A stretch of DNA of 64,000 bases from an uncultured Aquimarina sp. (GTDB taxonomy: Bacteria > Bacteroidota > Bacteroidia > Flavobacteriales > Flavobacteriaceae), in the NCBI RefSeq assembly GCF_947492965.1, contig NZ_CANLOZ010000003.1:434001-498000 (forward strand), given 5' to 3'. Positions 16,866 through 26,444 of this stretch are shown piece after piece; the first letter of the stretch is position 1; each line of letters starts with the position of its first letter. The position numbers and the translations under genes were made by a program. Under the pieces are notes generated by a model. It did no database searches. It had not been told where the DNA came from and saw only the letters and a program-made list of their open reading frames with translations.

Positions 16866-18089
16866 ATGAAATTAGCAATCGTAACAGCATATCCACCAAG
16901 TAAGGTGACTCTAAATGAATATGCATTTCATTTAGTAAAACATTTTAGACAGCAAGCGGAAATTACAGAATTGGTTTTATTAACTGATATTACCGAAGAA
17001 GAAGCAAATTTAGATTTTGAAACAGAAGGTTGCAGCGTTACTGTAAAACAATGTTGGAAATTTAATAGTTATAAGAGTATTAGAACTGTCATGAAAGCAG
17101 TTAAAGAGACAAAACCTGAAGCTATTTTATTCAATCTTCAGTTTATGAAGTTCGGAGATAAAAAGATAGTTGCGGCACTAGGACTGCTATTACCGTTCTT
17201 ATGCAAAATGAAAAAGATACCAACGATTGTCTTATTACATAATATCATGGAACAGGTAGATCTAGGCAAAGCTGGTTTTACAAATAATGTTTTCTTAAAA
17301 GCAATTTTCAATTTTATTGGAACAGTCTTAACAAGGTTTGTTTTAGCTTCCGATCGTGTGGCAGTAACGATTAGTAAATATGTGGAAATATTAGAGAAAA
17401 AATATAACGCGAAGAATGTGGTTTTGATTCCTCATGGAACTTTCGAAATTCCCAGAGAACCTTCGTACGAATTACCAGAAGGACCATTAAAAATAATGAC
17501 TTTCGGAAAGTTTGGGACTTATAAAAAAGTAGAAATCTTAATCGATGCTGTTAAAAAAGTGAGAAAAGAAACCGGAGTGGATCTGGAAGTGGTCATCGCG
17601 GGAACCGATAACCCGAATACACCAGGATATTTAGAAAATGTACAAAAACAATATCAGGATATACCACAGCTAACATTTACAGGCTATGTAGAAGAAGAAG
17701 ATGTGCCAGTAATTTTTGGAGAAAGTGCTATGGTAGTATTTCCATATACATCTACTACTGGAAGTTCTGGAGTATTACATCAGGCAGGAAGCTATGGGAA
17801 AGCAGTGGTAATGCCGGATTTAGGAGACCTGAGCATATTAGTAAAAGAAGAAGGATATAGAGGTGAGTTTTTTGATCCTCAAAGTACGGATAGTTTGGCT
17901 ACAGCAATACAAAAGATCGTGGTAGATAAAGCATATAGAAATCAATTGGCAAAAGCAAATTATCAAGCGGCTACCGCATTTCCAATGAGCAGGATAACCA
18001 AAATGTATATAGACTCATTTAAAAGTATTAAAAACGGAAAAAGTAAGAAAAAGAAAGAGGAAAAAGAATTACAAGGAATATCGGTTTAA
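16866..18089 (+). CDS. Glycosyltransferase family 4-like protein
   Basis: The 407-residue protein has two Rossmann-like halves: an N-terminal acceptor domain (MKLAIVTAYPPSK, VLLHNIMEQ) and a C-terminal GT-B domain (KIMTFGKFGTYKKVEILIDA, then LTFTGYVEEEDVPVIF). This is the family GT4 pattern. The usual E-x7-E nucleotide-binding motif is altered: the segment reads TTGSSGVLHQAGSYGKAVVMP, without the first glutamate. The C terminus is a lysine-rich tail that may contact membrane lipids. It probably adds sugars to the polymer handled by the upstream flippase; donor and acceptor are unknown. Confidence 0.85.
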   Translation: MKLAIVTAYPPSKVTLNEYAFHLVKHFRQQAEITELVLLTDITEEEANLDFETEGCSVTVKQCWKFNSYKSIRTVMKAVKETKPEAILFNLQFMKFGDKKIVAALGLLLPFLCKMKKIPTIVLLHNIMEQVDLGKAGFTNNVFLKAIFNFIGTVLTRFVLASDRVAVTISKYVEILEKKYNAKNVVLIPHGTFEIPREPSYELPEGPLKIMTFGKFGTYKKVEILIDAVKKVRKETGVDLEVVIAGTDNPNTPGYLENVQKQYQDIPQLTFTGYVEEEDVPVIFGESAMVVFPYTSTTGSSGVLHQAGSYGKAVVMPDLGDLSILVKEEGYRGEFFDPQSTDSLATAIQKIVVDKAYRNQLAKANYQAATAFPMSRITKMYIDSFKSIKNGKSKKKKEEKELQGISV

Positions 18090-18166
18090 GTACTGTCATT
18101 ATCTTAATAGAATGACTTAAGCCATAATAATTAAGTGTTTTGATGTTTTTTTCAAAAAGATGTTTT

Positions 18167-19711
18167 TCAATAACTTATAAATTGGAAAGCATCTTTTTTA
18201 TTTCCATCTGCATCAATAAATCCAAAATGCTTTTGTGCATTTTTTCTCCAAGGCAATCTTCCAACTACATCTGTTGGGATTTTATTAAAATCATACAATG
18301 TCCAAGATAAATAGTGTAATTCATGTTGTTGGATGATTTTTAAAAATGCCTCATGATACGCTGCCTGATCTTCTTCATTATTCCCGAAGGGAGCCCACAA
18401 TCCTTTATCAGAAGACAACCCAAATTCTTGCAAAACGAGTGGCTTTTCTAAAGATGATATAGTTTTAAAGATATCCTGAAACTGAGTCAAATCTTTATAA
18501 TAATGAAAAGATACAATATCCACATCTTCACTCAGAATATCTGCAGTTTCTATAGAAGACCAACCAATAGTTATGGGATGTTCTGTATCTATAGTGCGTA
18601 TTTGATGAATCATTTCTTTTAACCAGGCAAGAACGGTTTCTTTTGTTCTGCTTTCAAAATCAAGATTAGGTTCGTTTTTTATATCCCACATAAGAAGCGC
18701 TGGGTGCTCTTTGATACTACTTACGATTTGCTCAGCATGTCTATGCGTAAAGGTCCAATCGTTTATATCATAATTACCATAGAAATCGAAGAGCGTAAGT
18801 ACGACTTTTAGACTATTCTTTTCTGCCAGATCCATCACTTCTTTTAGCTTTATGAGTTTGTCTGCTAGTACATATTCTTTGCCAAAATCTTCGTAGGGAA
18901 CAAATATTCTGATGGTATTTAATCCAGCATCTTTAATAATTTTAAAATCCTTTTGGATAATATCAATATCAAATTCTTCACCAAACATATTCCATGGAGT
19001 ATCTTGCGGATAATAATTGATACCTTTTATTTGATAAGGTGTATTGTCTACAATAATTTGGTTTCCTCGGATATATGGAGATTCTTTTTGTGTATTGGTG
19101 TCAATAACTGTGATATTAGGTTGTTTTACAATATGTCGTACTCTCCAAAACCCGTCTTCTAGAAGCATTGCAATTTTATAACTTGCTACCGAAGTAGTTT
19201 CATATTGCAAGTTGTTTTCTTTAAAACTTTGGGTGTAAGATCTTACGTTTTGATCTTCAAATACTACTAACTGCCCATCTGCGCTATAAAAGTCTAGAGC
19301 AAGATGATGGTCTAATGTGGTACTCACAATTTGTACGTCATTTGTCTTATTAAAATGAATTCCATCAACTAAGTTCTTTCGGGCGCTTTCGGTATAAAAA
19401 TCAAAAATACCTAAGGAGTCATAAGTAGCATATCCTACGTTTCTAACGTACCACGAATTCACATAATCTTTTTGGATATCATACATGGTTTGTTTTTCGA
19501 TCGGTCGAGCAGGATTTATAGTGTCTTTCCATTCGACTTTGGGAATATACGCTTGCTTATTTTTCACACCGATATGTAGCATCATAGAACGATCTGCACC
19601 AGTGCTAAGAAATGATAACGTTTGACTTATTCCAAAAAGGATTAAGGCATTTATAGCAATAAATGATGTGATAATGAAAGACCTGTATATCATTTTATTC
19701 TTTTTCTTCAT
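18167..19711 (-). CDS. Membrane-anchored glycoside hydrolase, GH5/GH2-type barrel
   Basis: The 514-residue protein has one N-terminal membrane segment (SFIITSFIAINALILFGI). A region of about 200 residues without a clear fold follows, then a TIM barrel from roughly residue 225 (IKGINYYPQDTPW). The barrel shows the clan GH-A features NTIRIFVPYED, the acid/base glutamate in WDIKNEPN (about residue 340), and the nucleophile glutamate in VLQEFG (about residue 430). It is probably a periplasmic endo-glycosidase that trims or releases the polymer made by this locus. Its start overlaps the preceding gene by 4 bp (same strand), so the three minus-strand genes form one operon. Confidence 0.85.
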   Translation of the reverse strand: MKKKNKMIYRSFIITSFIAINALILFGISQTLSFLSTGADRSMMLHIGVKNKQAYIPKVEWKDTINPARPIEKQTMYDIQKDYVNSWYVRNVGYATYDSLGIFDFYTESARKNLVDGIHFNKTNDVQIVSTTLDHHLALDFYSADGQLVVFEDQNVRSYTQSFKENNLQYETTSVASYKIAMLLEDGFWRVRHIVKQPNITVIDTNTQKESPYIRGNQIIVDNTPYQIKGINYYPQDTPWNMFGEEFDIDIIQKDFKIIKDAGLNTIRIFVPYEDFGKEYVLADKLIKLKEVMDLAEKNSLKVVLTLFDFYGNYDINDWTFTHRHAEQIVSSIKEHPALLMWDIKNEPNLDFESRTKETVLAWLKEMIHQIRTIDTEHPITIGWSSIETADILSEDVDIVSFHYYKDLTQFQDIFKTISSLEKPLVLQEFGLSSDKGLWAPFGNNEEDQAAYHEAFLKIIQQHELHYLSWTLYDFNKIPTDVVGRLPWRKNAQKHFGFIDADGNKKDAFQFISY

Positions 19712-20940
19712 TCTAATTCGATGCGATCATATTTTTTATGTACTCCCATTCCCTTGATCTCTAAGGTATAAATTCCCTTTGGAAAGAAATCCTCGGATAG
19801 GTGAAAATTCACAAATCCTTTGGATGAAAATTCAGTTATCGTTTCAATTAATTGATCATTCTGATAGATATCCAAAGTGATTAGAGCTCCATCTGGTATG
19901 ATTTGATCCATGAAACTTACAATAGGACCAATTTCTATAGTTCTATTTTGTTCTTTAAAAAAGACCTTATAATCAGAAACGGCAGCTTCAAAATTTAGTT
20001 CGATACTATTACTTTCTGCCATTTCAGGAATAAAAGCCTGAGCATTCCAGGTTGATTTTTGATCAGGATGCACCATAAAGCCTTTTGCTACACCATCTAT
20101 GGTAGTTCCTGAGGTGCGTAACCTTTCTTTATTGTCCTTTAGAATGCTAAATTCTACAATACGACCATCACTGATAATGTTCCCAAATTCATCTTTTATT
20201 GTTGAGGTAAAAAATTCTGCAATTTGATTGCCGTCAGCATAATTATGTTTTGTGTTCACAAATAATTCAAAATCCTGTCCTTGAGAAGGGAATACATCCA
20301 ATGAAAACTCTTTAGAGGGGATGTTATCCAAATTTGCACTTACCAGTATTCTTCCAGATTTTTCATAGGAAAATATGTTTTTCCAAACGATAAAATCTTT
20401 ACTGTAAATATCATCGTCAATTTCTTTGTCTAAGAATTGATGTTTGACGACGATTAGAGTGCTATCCTTCACAGGATTATCGTAGCGATCTGAAGCAATG
20501 ATGGAAAGCATACTGTAATCAGTACCTCCTGCAGTAATGCTTGGAGGACCTAAGTAAGATTCTAATGGTTCTTTTATATCAGTCATCGCAGTAATGTAGC
20601 ATTCTCCAGTATATATGTTTTTTTTGTTTTTAACGAGATGATAATTAAGTATTCCTCTCTTTTTAGATACAAATTCTGGGATTTTAAAAACTACAAAATC
20701 AAGCTGTTTTTCTGGTGTAAGTAATGTAGTGCCATAAGAACTTTGGATTGCTAATACCAAATTTTCTATGGTATCGTATTTAAATTTTAAAACGATTTCT
20801 TCTCCGGCGGTATATTCATCTTTTGCATCGAATAGAACAATTTCCTTATCCATAACAGTATCCGTATGGGTTGTGTGGATCGTAAATCCAAAAACCAATA
20901 CAATTGCAACTAACAGATATGGATAAATATTTAATTTCAT
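19708..20940 (-). CDS. Exported protein of unknown function with Ig-like segments
   Basis: The 410-residue protein has an N-terminal hydrophobic segment (MKLNIYPYLLVAIVLVFGFTI), either a signal peptide or an anchor. The rest is beta-rich and has the look of several bacterial Ig-like or macroglobulin-type domains (EYTAGEEIVLKFKYD, ADGNQIAEFFTSTIKDEFGN). No catalytic motif is seen. It is coupled to both neighbours, sharing one base with the upstream membrane protein and 4 bp with the glycosidase. I infer a periplasmic scaffold for the polysaccharide machinery. Confidence 0.7.
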   Translation of the reverse strand: MKLNIYPYLLVAIVLVFGFTIHTTHTDTVMDKEIVLFDAKDEYTAGEEIVLKFKYDTIENLVLAIQSSYGTTLLTPEKQLDFVVFKIPEFVSKKRGILNYHLVKNKKNIYTGECYITAMTDIKEPLESYLGPPSITAGGTDYSMLSIIASDRYDNPVKDSTLIVVKHQFLDKEIDDDIYSKDFIVWKNIFSYEKSGRILVSANLDNIPSKEFSLDVFPSQGQDFELFVNTKHNYADGNQIAEFFTSTIKDEFGNIISDGRIVEFSILKDNKERLRTSGTTIDGVAKGFMVHPDQKSTWNAQAFIPEMAESNSIELNFEAAVSDYKVFFKEQNRTIEIGPIVSFMDQIIPDGALITLDIYQNDQLIETITEFSSKGFVNFHLSEDFFPKGIYTLEIKGMGVHKKYDRIELE

Positions 20941-23900
20941 TAATAAGGAGCTCCGATATAATTGTTTATTTCTACTTTTATATAATCATATCCTTTGCCT
21001 TCGATAGGGATGAGGATATAATCATCTTGTTTAATTCGTCTATTAGGTGTTACTTTATGACTGATTGCTTTATTAGGTAATCCATTTATATAAATATTTT
21101 CCATATCCTGACTTAAGGAATTGATACATTCTAACTCTTTTAATTCAAATTCGAACACCTTTTTACGTTGAGGTCGGATACCTTCTCTTACATAAGAATG
21201 ATCAACCCAAATGAGTTCTTTATCACTGTTGTAATAAGAAATAATTAATTGAGGTATAGTAACTTCTTGTAAACCAGAGTTGAATAAAATACCTCTAACT
21301 TTCTTGTTACTTATTTTAATTTCAGAGATCGATAGTCCTTTGTACAAATCAGTGGTAGCAACATTTCCTGCGCATTGCAAATTAAAAGTGGTCGGTATAT
21401 CAGCGAGTTCTATAGCTGTAAATTCATCTGGGTTAAAAGTTTTAGGTTTATCAGAATTCATCCAGGCAATTCCCTCAAAATTAACTCTAAAACTGGTAAT
21501 CTCTTTAGGTACAAGTTTGTGTTTTATTTGATCTTTAGCATTATAAATAGCTAATTCTTCATTTTCCTTATTATATAAAGTTGCTTTTATAACTACGTCT
21601 GCAGGCACATTGTCAACATTTTGTATCTCACCTACAATGGTATAGGTAGTGTCATTCTGAATTAGATTGGCTTTCAGAACCTCCAGCACTGGTTGTTTCA
21701 ATACATCTTCATGGAAAGTTTGTTCAGAAGAGATTCGTCTTCTTCCATGGTTATAGAATTGCGTTTTGTTTTGCGAAAACAATTGATCCGGTGGAATATC
21801 AAGATCATAATTAGGAGGTTTTACAAACCACTTTCCTTTATGCTTCACCAATTCATGATAAAATACTTTATCAATACGTTCTAATGGAGTAATCCAGTAG
21901 GTAGTAGCTTTGGCTTTTGCTGTACTATCTGTTTGTTCCAAAATATCAACAGTAATCTCATCCATTTTGGCATAAGAACTTAATAAACCATCCGTTACTG
22001 CTATTTCTAGCATATATTGTTCTTCCTTTTTATCACTTTCGGGATCTATATAGCTGTAAGCTCGTTTAAATTCTTTAAAATCCAGCGCATCATAATAGGA
22101 TTTGACTATGTTTTCTGGACTAATTTGTGTGGCATTTTTGAGATAGAAAATATAAAATCCAAAAGCTATCACACCTAATAGGAAAACAACCCAAATATGT
22201 TGTAGACGGATCATATAATTTTTGAAATCACCATATTGAATACGATAATTATAAAAGTCAAGGAGACTTCGTTCTTTTGTTTTTAAGGCTCTTATCCAAA
22301 TGAATTGTATGTTGATGATAAAGGCAATAAGTACAGTAGTTACAGGAATAAGTCCCCACATTAATTTTAGAGGTAATGCCACATCATCTTTAGGGATAAT
22401 ATTAGGAATGGGTGGGACATTTAGTTTTTCCCATACCATAATCCCATTTTCTAGTTGTCTTAGACGTTGCCAACCACAGAAGAAGAGAACTGGATCATAA
22501 AACTTATCATTGGAGAATACGTATTTGAGATTGTATTTCTCTGGTACAGTTAAGAATTGCTGTAAAGAGCCAATGCCTTCTACGCCTCTAAATTTAGAAT
22601 TCTCTAATCGTTCTACGGCTCTCGATGTTAGTTCGGGAAGTCTTCTTGCAGAGTGGTAGTTACCATCTACGGTCATGGCATTCGTTTGCGCAGAAAGCCA
22701 TGCCATCTGATCGCCAAACCCCAACGGAAGGTACCGCCAGTGATCGTGTTGATCTTGTTTTAGGAAATTTAAGATTGGAAGCATTTTAATTTTCTGTGGC
22801 TGCGAAGGTCTAAAATAACCCAAACTCATCGTAAAAATGCAGACAAAAATATAAGCTCCAGCAAAAGCTCCTCCGAGGATTCGGTGATACACGCTTCCAA
22901 ATTTTTGTTGAATTTTATTTTTTATATCACCTTCTATAAATCGATAACAAAATTCACCGAAGATAGGAAGTGCCATAATAGAACCCCAAAGAGTAAATCT
23001 ATCCAACGTAAGAATATTAAAGGCATTATCCCCCAACATCATTTTTGGGATTGGAGTGGTGCCACCAGTTCCTAGAATACTTAATAAGGTAAGTGAAAGG
23101 CCAAAAAACAAGTATCGTTTACTATAATATCTATAAAATAAATAGGGGAAAATAAATAAAATAATACCCCAAGGAATTGTGAAAAACACCAATCCAGAAG
23201 AAGTAACTTCTAAGAAATTATCTCTTGAACCATGAGGAATAGGGACCTGAGTGATAGGGTTATTCTTGGTATTAATCCAGTAGGGTAGGATACAAAAAAT
23301 AATAAGGAATAAAGAACCGAAACCAAAACTTACAATTCTCCAAAACAGCTTAAAGAAAGTTTGTAGAAAATGTTTAAATCGTACTGCTCGATAGGAATCA
23401 ACCTTGTCTTTTGCACTATCCATGATTACCATACCGATTAACGGAAATATAAAAAATACCATTCCAAAAATAGGAGTAACATGATGCGAGGTAACAGTAA
23501 CCGCTAATAAACTAAATGCTCTAATTAAATAGGTATACTTACCGGTTTTAATCCATAAATATATTTCTGGTAATGCGTGCATTAAAACGGAAACACCTAC
23601 AATACTTGGCAGTTGTCCGAAGATATGAAGCGTTTCTACAAAAGAAGATGAAAATACTGCAACAAGTGCAGCATAACCCGCCACATTCCTTTTGCCAGTT
23701 ATTAGAAGAGAATATCGATATACTCCGGTTATAAAAAGTAAAATAGCAATGAAAGCCACAGAAAATAGACCAAACTTAAGTCCGCCGATTAATGAAAACA
23801 GTCCAATGCTTTGATGTACCAGAGGAGGATATCCCTGAACCGTAAACCCTGTATACCAACTATAACTCCATGGATCGAACCAGCTATTGGCATAGTGATC

Positions 23901-24026
23901 GGCAAAGAAAAGATGAATTAAGGCATCATAAGTAGTTTCTATGGTAAAGAAGATACTAGATCCATGGAATAAGATCCCAATAAGTATTGCACTAATTAAA
24001 TATTTGTTTGTGTTTTTTTTATCCAT
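20940..24026 (-). CDS. Large polytopic membrane protein, PTPS-related type
   Basis: The 1,028-residue protein has about ten membrane segments in the first 400 residues and one or two more near 555 and 610. A soluble C-terminal region of about 400 residues follows, with mixed alpha/beta and beta-sandwich character. The N-terminal half (DALIHLFFADHYANSWF, QGYPPLVHQSIGL) resembles the membrane family annotated as 6-pyruvoyl-tetrahydropterin synthase-related, which looks like GT-C glycosyltransferases. Loop acidic residues near the N terminus would fit GT-C catalysis. It is first in the operon with the Ig-like protein and the glycosidase and divergent from a GT2 gene that could supply its lipid-linked sugar. 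Confidence 0.75.
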   Translation of the reverse strand: MDKKNTNKYLISAILIGILFHGSSIFFTIETTYDALIHLFFADHYANSWFDPWSYSWYTGFTVQGYPPLVHQSIGLFSLIGGLKFGLFSVAFIAILLFITGVYRYSLLITGKRNVAGYAALVAVFSSSFVETLHIFGQLPSIVGVSVLMHALPEIYLWIKTGKYTYLIRAFSLLAVTVTSHHVTPIFGMVFFIFPLIGMVIMDSAKDKVDSYRAVRFKHFLQTFFKLFWRIVSFGFGSLFLIIFCILPYWINTKNNPITQVPIPHGSRDNFLEVTSSGLVFFTIPWGIILFIFPYLFYRYYSKRYLFFGLSLTLLSILGTGGTTPIPKMMLGDNAFNILTLDRFTLWGSIMALPIFGEFCYRFIEGDIKNKIQQKFGSVYHRILGGAFAGAYIFVCIFTMSLGYFRPSQPQKIKMLPILNFLKQDQHDHWRYLPLGFGDQMAWLSAQTNAMTVDGNYHSARRLPELTSRAVERLENSKFRGVEGIGSLQQFLTVPEKYNLKYVFSNDKFYDPVLFFCGWQRLRQLENGIMVWEKLNVPPIPNIIPKDDVALPLKLMWGLIPVTTVLIAFIINIQFIWIRALKTKERSLLDFYNYRIQYGDFKNYMIRLQHIWVVFLLGVIAFGFYIFYLKNATQISPENIVKSYYDALDFKEFKRAYSYIDPESDKKEEQYMLEIAVTDGLLSSYAKMDEITVDILEQTDSTAKAKATTYWITPLERIDKVFYHELVKHKGKWFVKPPNYDLDIPPDQLFSQNKTQFYNHGRRRISSEQTFHEDVLKQPVLEVLKANLIQNDTTYTIVGEIQNVDNVPADVVIKATLYNKENEELAIYNAKDQIKHKLVPKEITSFRVNFEGIAWMNSDKPKTFNPDEFTAIELADIPTTFNLQCAGNVATTDLYKGLSISEIKISNKKVRGILFNSGLQEVTIPQLIISYYNSDKELIWVDHSYVREGIRPQRKKVFEFELKELECINSLSQDMENIYINGLPNKAISHKVTPNRRIKQDDYILIPIEGKGYDYIKVEINNYIGAPY

Positions 24027-24106
24027 CCAATAACCGTAAGCGGAAACTTCCCTTTAAATATAAACTAAAGTTTGCTAAAACTAAATATACAATAAAGCTT
24101 TTGGAT

Positions 24107-24146
24107 TCGACGAGTGGTATGTCTTTAGACAAAAACCATTCGTCGA
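24107..24146. promoter_or_regulatory. Divergent pair of LytTR-type elements
   Basis: A minus-strand copy ACCACTCGTCGA (complement of 24107-24118) and a plus-strand copy ACCATTCGTCGA (24135-24146) face outward between the divergent PTPS-related operon and the GT2 gene. They differ at one base. The plus copy is identical to the unit at 6873. Confidence 0.6.
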
Positions 24147-24229
24147 TAGCTTTTTTTCAGTGATCGAAATAGTCCAATATTCGGTGCCGCTTCAACATAC
24201 TTTTGAATCAAAACCCAAAAGAATGTATC

Positions 24230-25048
24230 ATGAAAACTGGAATTATTATACCATGTTATAACGAGGAAAAAAGATTAAATAAAAATGCGTTTATCAAATT
24301 TGTACAACAGGAAAATGAATATTATTTATGTTTTGTGAATGATGGAAGTAAGGACAACACCATCCATGTGTTAAAGGAAATACAAGAAGCAAATCCATCT
24401 AAGGTGAGTATTATAGATATGAAAAAAAATGGAGGGAAAGCCGCCGCTGTAAGATCAGGATCTAGATATTTTTACAGCAATCATCATATAGATTATATAG
24501 GATTTATTGATGCTGATCTCTCTACTGATTTTGAGGATTTTGGTGACTTAGTAAAAACTTTGGAAATAAATAATGAATTAAATTTTGTATTTGGTTCTAG
24601 AGCTAAAAATGCATCTAAAGCCATAGAAAAAGATAAGATACGAGCGCTGATCTCTAAAGTAATAAATATATTAATTGTTTTAATCGTGGGTTTGTCCATT
24701 AGCGACACACAATGTGGAGCAAAAGTTTATAAGGCAGAATTAGTACCTATTCTATTTACCGAGAGCTTTTTGAGTAAATGGCTTTTTGATGTAGAAATGT
24801 TTATTAGAATGAAACGGTATTTTGGAAAATCCAAAATAACCAAAGCGATATATGAACAGCCTCTAAAAAGATGGGTGCATATTGAAGATTCTAAATTAGG
24901 GTTGAAGGATTCTTTAGAAATTCCATATCGGTTAATCTTGATTTGGTTTAATTATAATGTGATATCAACATTTACCATTAATCCTTCTATTACTTATGAG
25001 CCTTTGTTGGAAATATATGGAAATACAACGCAGCCAATTGCAGCATAG
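24230..25048 (+). CDS. Glycosyltransferase family 2, polyprenyl-phosphate hexose synthase type
   Basis: I chose ATG 24230 (MKTGIIIPCYNEEKRL) because the GT2 fold begins immediately there; the ORF-track start is an upstream TTG. The 272-residue product has the GT-A features CFVNDGSKDNT, the NGGKAAAVRSG segment and DADLST as the metal-binding DxD-like motif, then the SDTQCGAKVY segment typical of DPM1/GtrB-like enzymes. These make polyprenyl-phosphate sugars on the cytoplasmic face. That is the donor type used by GT-C enzymes, so it fits the divergent membrane protein at 20940 as a partner. No C-terminal membrane pair is seen. Confidence 0.88.
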   Translation: MKTGIIIPCYNEEKRLNKNAFIKFVQQENEYYLCFVNDGSKDNTIHVLKEIQEANPSKVSIIDMKKNGGKAAAVRSGSRYFYSNHHIDYIGFIDADLSTDFEDFGDLVKTLEINNELNFVFGSRAKNASKAIEKDKIRALISKVINILIVLIVGLSISDTQCGAKVYKAELVPILFTESFLSKWLFDVEMFIRMKRYFGKSKITKAIYEQPLKRWVHIEDSKLGLKDSLEIPYRLILIWFNYNVISTFTINPSITYEPLLEIYGNTTQPIAA

Positions 25049-25222
25049 TATTCTTCAATAATCAGAAAAGAAAGAGAAATAATTATCTAATACAAAATTA
25101 TACTATATGAAATAGAAAATTACATAAGTTGAGGTTGCGGTAATGTACTGTTTGTAGAATATTAGTAAATAATGGGTTAAGTAAATAAGAAATAGAGTTT
25201 TACCGCAAGCATAGTTAAAGTG

Positions 25223-25259
25223 AAAACCAGCTAACTTTTGGAACGGGTTAGCTGGTTTT
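25223..25259. terminator. Bidirectional terminator between GT2 and leuB
   Basis: A 13-bp perfect stem (AAAACCAGCTAAC / GTTAGCTGGTTTT) with an 11-base loop lies between convergent genes and can serve both. Confidence 0.8.
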
Positions 25260-25264
25260 GTAAT

Positions 25265-26323
25265 TTATATGTGTTTCACCAACCAATCTCCAACTTCACT
25301 AGTTTTGTAGGCTTTAGCATCACCAGCTAAATCTTCGGTAACAATCCCTTCTTCTAGAGACTTATCCACGACATTTTTAATAGCTTGCGCTTCTTCTTGA
25401 AGCCCAAAAGCAGTTTCAAACATCATAGCAGCAGATAATACGGTAGCCAATGGATTGGCAATATCTTTTCCTGCAGCCTGTGGATAGGATCCGTGTATCG
25501 GTTCGAATAAAGATGTTTTCTCTCCAAGCGAAGCGGATGGCATTAACCCCATAGATCCAGATATTACAGAAGCTTCATCTGTTAGAATATCTCCAAATAG
25601 ATTTTCAGTAATTAATACATCATAAGAATTTGGCCATTGCACTAATCTCATAGCTACAGCGTCTACAAACTCGTAGCTAACCTCCACTTCAGGATAGTCT
25701 TTTTCCATGGCTTGTACCGTTTCTCTCCACAAACGAGAGGACTCTAATACATTAGCTTTGTCTACACAACATAATTTTTTGTTACGAGCCATTGCCATTT
25801 CAAACCCTTTTTTGGCTAATCTTTTTACTTCTTCGCGGGTATACGTGCAAGTATCATAAGCTGTCTCACCATTGTCTTCTCTTCCTCTTTTTCCAAAATA
25901 GATACCACTTGTTAATTCACGCAAGAATACTAAATCTGTTCCTTCAATACGTTCTTGTTTTAAGGGAGATTTATCTATTAATGATGGAAATGTAAATGTA
26001 GGACGTACATTAGCGAATAATCCAAGTTTTTGACGCATTTTTAGTAATCCTTGTTCTGGGCGTACTTTTGCTGAAGGATCATTATCAAATCTAGGATGAC
26101 CAATAGCTCCAAACAATACAGCATCTGCGTTGGTGCATATTTCATGGGTTTCATCAGGATAAGGTTCTCCTACAGCATCAATAGCAGCTGCACCCGTTAA
26201 TGCGGATGTCCAGTTAATTTTGTGGTCGTATTTTTTTGCAACGGCATCACATACTTTTACAGCTTGATCGATTACTTCGGGTCCAATACCATCTCCGGCA
26301 AGTAGCGCGATATTTAATTCCAT
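25265..26323 (-). CDS. leuB: 3-isopropylmalate dehydrogenase
   Basis: The 352-residue protein is the usual length for LeuB, which oxidises and decarboxylates 3-isopropylmalate to 2-oxoisocaproate with NAD+. It begins with IALLAGDGIGPEVI, carries the substrate-binding LRELTSGIYFG, the metal-binding aspartates around NLFGDILTDEA, and the NAD-binding HGSYPQAAGKDIANP. It is last in the order leuC-leuD-leuA-leuB on the minus strand. It is separated from leuA by 121 bp that contain a REP-like inverted repeat. Confidence 0.97.
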   Translation of the reverse strand: MELNIALLAGDGIGPEVIDQAVKVCDAVAKKYDHKINWTSALTGAAAIDAVGEPYPDETHEICTNADAVLFGAIGHPRFDNDPSAKVRPEQGLLKMRQKLGLFANVRPTFTFPSLIDKSPLKQERIEGTDLVFLRELTSGIYFGKRGREDNGETAYDTCTYTREEVKRLAKKGFEMAMARNKKLCCVDKANVLESSRLWRETVQAMEKDYPEVEVSYEFVDAVAMRLVQWPNSYDVLITENLFGDILTDEASVISGSMGLMPSASLGEKTSLFEPIHGSYPQAAGKDIANPLATVLSAAMMFETAFGLQEEAQAIKNVVDKSLEEGIVTEDLAGDAKAYKTSEVGDWLVKHI

Positions 26324-26358
26324 TTTGTTAATTCTAATTTATAGTAATTTACTAGTTA

Positions 26359-26426
26359 TGTCATACTGAGCTTGTCGAAGTATTATATTCTGATTCCAAA
26401 TCGTCTTCGACAAGCTCAGACTGACA
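26359..26426. repeat. REP-like inverted repeat between leuA and leuB
   Basis: Two 22-bp arms, 26359-26380 and 26405-26426, are inverted with 20 of 22 matching positions around a 24-bp spacer. The core reads CTTCGACAAGCTCAG. I recall this core as a dispersed intergenic palindrome in Flavobacteriaceae genomes, but cannot verify the copy number here. Confidence 0.8.
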
Positions 26427-26444
26427 ATTTGGTTTTATATATTA

